From an uncultured Bacteroidales bacterium (lineage in GTDB: Bacteria; Bacteroidota; Bacteroidia; Bacteroidales; UBA932), in contig CAKUTA010000001.1 in assembly GCA_934691625.1 (NCBI GenBank), positions 1 to 64,000 of the forward strand: a stretch of DNA of 64,000 nucleotides, written 5' to 3'. How positions within the stretch are numbered: position 1 is the first letter of the stretch; each line of letters begins with the position of its first letter. A program made the position numbers and the translations under genes. The notes beneath the pieces were generated by a model. The model saw only the letters and a program-made list of their open reading frames with translations, made no database searches and was not told the DNA's origin. Shown here piece after piece: positions 60,816-64,000 of the stretch.

Positions 60816-61838
60816 CTACCTCTTCAGGAAAGAGCAGTTGCCTACGTGCTTCAGAGCGATGCAGGTCCCTCTTGCCACTGCGTGAAGCGGATCCTCAGCT
60901 ACGTGGAAAGGAATATTGACTTTCTCGGACAGACGTGTGTCAAGACCTCTCAGCAATGCTCCACCACCTGAAAGGAAGATACCGTTCTCCACGATATCGG
61001 AATAAAGCTCAGGAGGGGTCTGCTCCAGCACATGGAGGATAGAGGTTTCTATGCGTGTGATGGACTTGTCCAGACAATGTGCCATCTCCTGATATGAGAT
61101 GGTGGCCTCCACCGGATGTGCCGTCATAAGGTTAGGACCTCTGACGACATAGGATTCAGGCTCTTCAGGAAGTGCCGGTATCACGGCTCCGACAGCGATC
61201 TTTATCTTTTCCGCAGTGGTCTCTCCGATGCGGATGTTATGCTGCTGCCTGAGGTATGACTGGATGTCGCTTGTGAACACGTCTCCGGCTATGCGGATAC
61301 TGTCCTGTACTACAATGCCTCCCAGCGAGATGACCGCGATTTCTGTGGTACCTCCACCTATATCGACGACCATGTTTCCTTTAGGGGCCTCCACTTCGAG
61401 ACCTATACCGAGAGCGGCAGCCATAGGCTCGGAGATGAGATATACATCACGTCCTCCGGCATGCTCCGCAGAGTCCCTGACGGCCCTGATCTCCACTTCG
61501 GTACTTCCTGACGGAATGCCTACGACCAGTCTCAGGTTCGGTGAGAACAATGTCTTTTTCTTGCTGTTCACCTGCTTGATGAAGCCGCGGATCATCATCT
61601 CCGCAGCATTGAAGTCGGCGATTACGCCGTCCTTGAGAGGACGTACTGTCCTGATTCCCGGCTGCTCGCGCTCATGCATAAGTTTCGCCTTGTGTCCCAG
61701 TGCAATGCATTTGCCGGATGCGCTATCTATTGCGACAATGCTAGGCTCGTCCAGGACGATCTTGTCGTTCTGGAAAATGACCGTGTTGGCGGTTCCGAGG
61801 TCCATTGCCAGCTCTTGTGTCAAGAATGAAAAACTCAT
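60816..61838 (-). CDS. mreB: Actin-like rod-shape protein MreB
   Basis: A 340-residue cytoskeletal ATPase that positions elongation complexes under the membrane. Actin-fold motifs: MDLGTANTVIF (phosphate 1, about residue 13), MVVDIGGGTTEIAVISLGG (phosphate 2, about 157) and LSGGGALLRGLDT (adenosine, about 287-299). It is the first gene of the rod operon and diverges from ispD. The intergenic region has a minus-strand TAATTTTA -7-like match at 61886-61879. Confidence 0.96.
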   Translation of the reverse strand: MSFSFLTQELAMDLGTANTVIFQNDKIVLDEPSIVAIDSASGKCIALGHKAKLMHEREQPGIRTVRPLKDGVIADFNAAEMMIRGFIKQVNSKKKTLFSPNLRLVVGIPSGSTEVEIRAVRDSAEHAGGRDVYLISEPMAAALGIGLEVEAPKGNMVVDIGGGTTEIAVISLGGIVVQDSIRIAGDVFTSDIQSYLRQQHNIRIGETTAEKIKIAVGAVIPALPEEPESYVVRGPNLMTAHPVEATISYQEMAHCLDKSITRIETSILHVLEQTPPELYSDIVENGIFLSGGGALLRGLDTRLSEKVNIPFHVAEDPLHAVARGTCIALKHVGNCSFLKR

Positions 61839-61898
61839 ATCATTAAATACGGATTTCCTGTTAATTTCATAATTTCCGTAAAATTACGAAAAATAACT

Positions 61899-61906
61899 TA
61901 ATTTTG
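61899..61906 (+). promoter_or_regulatory. Predicted -7 element of ispD in the divergent mreB/ispD region
   Basis: TAATTTTG matches the consensus 31 bp before the ispD ATG. The same gap holds an imperfect palindrome (TTTCATAATTT with AAATTACGAAA, about 61867-61893) shared by both promoters. Confidence 0.45.
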
Positions 61907-61937
61907 CCTAGAAAAATTGATAATCATCTAGAACAAA

Positions 61938-62666
61938 ATGGGCGGAAACAAGTATCTGATAGTTATGGCTGCCGGGCATGGCACGAGAATGGGCGGAAAT
62001 CTTCCAAAGCAGTTTCTGTCCCTTGACGGAAAAGCTATTCTTCACAGGACAATCCTGAAGTTCCTGTCGGCAGTTCCTGACATCAGGGTGGTGACAGTCC
62101 TTCCATCTGACGGTGAATATGATGCATGGTGGCGCGACTACTGCATCCGCACAAACTTCAATTGCCCGCAGATCCTTGTCCGCGGCGGCATCACCAGGTT
62201 CCATTCGGTCAAGGCGGCTCTCGCCAGAGTCCCTTCAGATGCTGTCGTGGCGATCCATGACGGAGTCCGTCCTCTCCTGTCGGAGCAGATGATAAGGTCA
62301 ATGTTTTCGCGCATTGAGGATGATCCTGGCTGCCATGCTCTCATACCAGTCGTTCCGATGGTAGATACCCTTAAGGTGCTTGAAAAAAAGAATGATGACG
62401 AGGGTCATGAGTATCTTCATGCGGCAGCAGGCAGGGGCGTGAACCGGGAAGAAGTGTTCGGTGCGCAGACACCGCAGATATTCCGCGCGGGAGAGATAAA
62501 GGCAGCGTATTCACAGGCATACAGCCGGTCGTTCACTGATGATGCATCGGTGGCGGCAGAATATGAAATACCTCTCACCTTCATTGAAGGCGAGAGGCTT
62601 AACTTCAAGATAACATCTCCTGACGATCTTGTCCTTGCACAGGCGGTCCTCTCCATCAGGAAATAG
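61938..62666 (+). CDS. ispD: 2-C-methyl-D-erythritol 4-phosphate cytidylyltransferase
   Basis: MEP-pathway enzyme joining MEP and CTP to give CDP-methylerythritol for isoprenoid synthesis. The 242-residue protein has the nucleotidyltransferase motif MAAGHGTRMGGNLPKQFL (about residues 10-27), GGITRFHSVKAAL (about 83-95), IHDGVRPLL (about 104-112) and TPQIFR near 178. It is single-copy, with its own promoter match, and converges on the Lrp gene 17 bp away. Confidence 0.93.
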   Translation: MGGNKYLIVMAAGHGTRMGGNLPKQFLSLDGKAILHRTILKFLSAVPDIRVVTVLPSDGEYDAWWRDYCIRTNFNCPQILVRGGITRFHSVKAALARVPSDAVVAIHDGVRPLLSEQMIRSMFSRIEDDPGCHALIPVVPMVDTLKVLEKKNDDEGHEYLHAAAGRGVNREEVFGAQTPQIFRAGEIKAAYSQAYSRSFTDDASVAAEYEIPLTFIEGERLNFKITSPDDLVLAQAVLSIRK

Positions 62667-62683
62667 ACAGCTGCAGAGGATGC

Positions 62684-63205
62684 CTACTCGTCGTCATCAG
62701 AGGTCCCCTTTTTCGATGAACTGCTGTAGCTTGTGTTCCGGTAGTCCTTTACCCAGACCTGTCTGTCGATGGCTTCGTCAAGGGCGATCATTGTCTCCGT
62801 CGAGAGAATGTAAGGGATCTTCTGGATCGTGTTCAGGAGGATTTCCATCAGGTGATCGTTGTCGAAGCAGTAGATCTTCACAAGAAGAGCATATTTTCCT
62901 GTCACGAAGTGGCACTCCACGACTTCAGGAATCTTCTTCAGATGGGCAACGACTACATTATACTTGTCGGCTTCTGACAGTGAGATGCTTATGAATGCAC
63001 AGATATTGAGTCCTATCGCCTGCGGCTTGACAAGCAGCCTTGAGCCGGTAATCACACCGTTGGCCTCAAGCCGTTTGACCCTCTGATGTATAGCAGCTCC
63101 GGAAACGCCGCACTCGCGTGCTATTTCCAGAAACGGCATTCTCGCATTCTTGACCAGGAATGACAGAATCTTCTGGTCTGTCTGGTCAATGTGATATTTT
63201 GCCAT
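62684..63205 (-). CDS. Lrp/AsnC-family transcriptional regulator
   Basis: A 173-residue regulator with an N-terminal winged HTH (LDQTDQKILSF-type start; ECGVSGAAIHQRVKRLEANGVI, about residues 31-52) and a C-terminal RAM domain (about 68-145; VECHFVTGKYALLVKIYCFD). A serine/lysine/aspartate-rich tail (SSSSKKGTSDDDE) is not typical of the family. It belongs to the widely conserved Bacteroidota Lrp group. The predicted promoter at 63414-63421 puts a complete family A element in its 5' leader. Confidence 0.9.
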   Translation of the reverse strand: MAKYHIDQTDQKILSFLVKNARMPFLEIARECGVSGAAIHQRVKRLEANGVITGSRLLVKPQAIGLNICAFISISLSEADKYNVVVAHLKKIPEVVECHFVTGKYALLVKIYCFDNDHLMEILLNTIQKIPYILSTETMIALDEAIDRQVWVKDYRNTSYSSSSKKGTSDDDE

Positions 63206-63237
63206 AACTTTATATATTGTGACTTTCAGATTATAAC

Positions 63238-63405
63238 TAAGAATCTGTTTTGAAATGATTAAAAAGTTGTTTGAGGTAAAATTCCTTCATTTTCTTCCCG
63301 AGTTTTCAGGTCAGATAGGCTCCGCTATCTTCCCCGAATCCTTCGGTCGAACCTGAAGCTTTTTCCTCTCAAACCTTCAGATAATAATTTCAAAACAGCT
63401 TCTGA
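63238..63405 (-). repeat. Family A element, full copy, in the lrp leader
   Basis: Same orientation as the copy at 40293. The ends TAAGAATCTGTTTTGAAATG and AATTTCAAAACAGCTTCTGA are inverted. The interior shows AGATAG-GCTCCG-CTATCT and CCGAA-TCC-TTCGG stems inside an outer TTCAGGT/ACCTGAA pair, i.e. a branched fold. Confidence 0.87.
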
Positions 63406-63421
63406 TACTTTTGCAAAAGTA
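63406..63421. promoter_or_regulatory. Palindrome containing a -7 element on each strand, predicted lrp promoter
   Basis: TACTTTTGCAAAAGTA is a perfect 16-bp palindrome, so TAnnTTTG is present on both strands. On the minus strand it is the best candidate for the lrp promoter, giving a leader of about 200 bases that includes the family A element. It could also be the site of an autoregulating Lrp-type protein. Confidence 0.5.
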
Positions 63422-63482
63422 ATGAATATTTTTAATAAAATATACTTTACTCGGTCTGAAAGTTTTATATTTTAAGCAAAAA

Positions 63483-63518
63483 CACTGTTTTATGACCAGA
63501 CAGTCATGAAAAACAGTG
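63483..63518 (-). terminator. Terminator after topA
   Basis: On the minus strand CACTGTTTT-TC-ATGAC pairs with GTCATAAAACAGTG (2-base bulge), followed by TTTTTG. It begins 13 bp after the topA stop. Confidence 0.7.
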
Positions 63519-63531
63519 CTTTTGCAGCTTC

Positions 63532-64000
63532 CTACTTTTTGGCGAATCTCCTGCGGGATGTGCGTTTCGTAGGCTCCGAGGCCTCGATTATCTCCTTGCA
63601 CTTCTCTTCTGTGAGTGATGCGGTATCCGTTCCTTTAGGAATCTTGTAGTTCTTGCCGTCCTGCTTCAGGTACGGCCCGTATCTGCCGTCTATTACCTGG
63701 ATTCCGCTGCCTGAGTAGTCGGCAAGAATTGTATTGGCATTTGCCTTTTCAGCATTGGCCTCTATTACGGAAATGCAGTCGTCCAATGAAACTGTCAGAG
63801 GGTCCTTGCCTCTCGGAAGAGAGATATTCTTGTCCCCATACTTCAGGTAAGGCCCGAACCGTCCCTTGGTGGCGATGATGTCTATGCCGTTGTACTGGCC
63901 GACGGTCTTCGGGAGGAGGAACAGCTTCACTGCGTCCTCCAGCGTGATGCTCTCGATGAGCTGCCCTGGAGCGAGATGGGCGAACTGGCGCTTCTCTCCT
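63532..64000 (-). CDS. topA: DNA topoisomerase I, C-terminal part (runs off the window)
   Basis: The last 156 or so codons of a gene that continues past the window edge. Bacterial topoisomerase I relaxes negative supercoils. Visible are two copies of a C-terminal repeat, GIDIIATKGRFGPYLKYGDK and GIQVIDGRYGPYLKQDGKNY, of the type appended to TopA in Bacteroidota, then a basic tail (TKRTSRRRFAKK). The frame is open to position 64000 with LIESITLEDAVKLFLLPKTV upstream of the first repeat. The catalytic domain is outside the window. Confidence 0.9.
   Translation of the reverse strand, partial: GEKRQFAHLAPGQLIESITLEDAVKLFLLPKTVGQYNGIDIIATKGRFGPYLKYGDKNISLPRGKDPLTVSLDDCISVIEANAEKANANTILADYSGSGIQVIDGRYGPYLKQDGKNYKIPKGTDTASLTEEKCKEIIEASEPTKRTSRRRFAKK

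Noticed and set aside
1..64000. CRISPR array, prophage or insertion sequence
   Set aside because: Repeats present are palindromic and irregularly dispersed, with no regular spacers, cas genes, integrase, transposase or phage structural genes.

Overview
The window is about 64 kb of a Bacteroidales-type (phylum Bacteroidota) chromosome, most likely from an anaerobic gut commensal. The evidence is a SusC/SusD glycan-uptake locus, many TonB-linked and lipoprotein outer-membrane genes, an oxygen-sensitive class III ribonucleotide reductase (nrdDG), scarce Shine-Dalgarno sequences, and repeated matches to the Bacteroidota promoter form (TTTG, 19-20 bp, TAnnTTTG). I see no prophage, insertion sequence, integrase or CRISPR array.

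Layout. 0.2-5.8 kb: a DASS/SLC13 anion symporter with a porin, then a purine-salvage group (apt, a DUF5020 outer-membrane protein, an NCS2 purine permease). 5.8-7.4 kb: 1.5 kb of non-coding DNA full of inverted repeats. 7.4-21.2 kb: a sialic-acid locus. A fused sialate-epimerase/SSS symporter and a GntR regulator diverge from nanA, a lipoprotein sialidase, susC, susD, a SusE-position lipoprotein, a second sialidase and nanQ. Together they release sialic acid outside the cell, import it, equilibrate its anomers and cleave it to ManNAc and pyruvate; no ManNAc epimerase or kinase is present here. 21.6-22.9 kb: a two-gene module of an ADP-ribosyltransferase-like DUF3990 protein and an XRE regulator, which looks like a toxin-antitoxin pair.

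23.4-46.6 kb is dominated by three efflux systems: an adaptor with an RND pump fused in frame to its outer-membrane factor, a conventional adaptor-RND-TolC operon, and a TolC-HlyD-ABC2-ABC2 operon with no ATPase. AraC regulators flank two of them. nrdDG and a triple-repeat lipoprotein lie between. 46.6-55.1 kb has a TonB-dependent receptor, small lipoproteins, a putative small RNA, two adenylate-forming ligases and a deoxynucleoside kinase. 55.1-64 kb is core chromosome: tRNA-Leu(UAA), fabG, the rod-shape operon mreB-mreC-mreD-mrdA-rodA, ispD, an Lrp/AsnC regulator and the 3' end of topA.

Scattered between genes are two abundant structured repeat families. Family A is about 165 bp with inverted ends. 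Family B is exactly 107 bp in all four copies, and its stem differs between copies but keeps pairing through G-U wobbles. Several predicted transcripts also begin with a hairpin right at the expected start site. These non-coding elements are the least explained content of the window.
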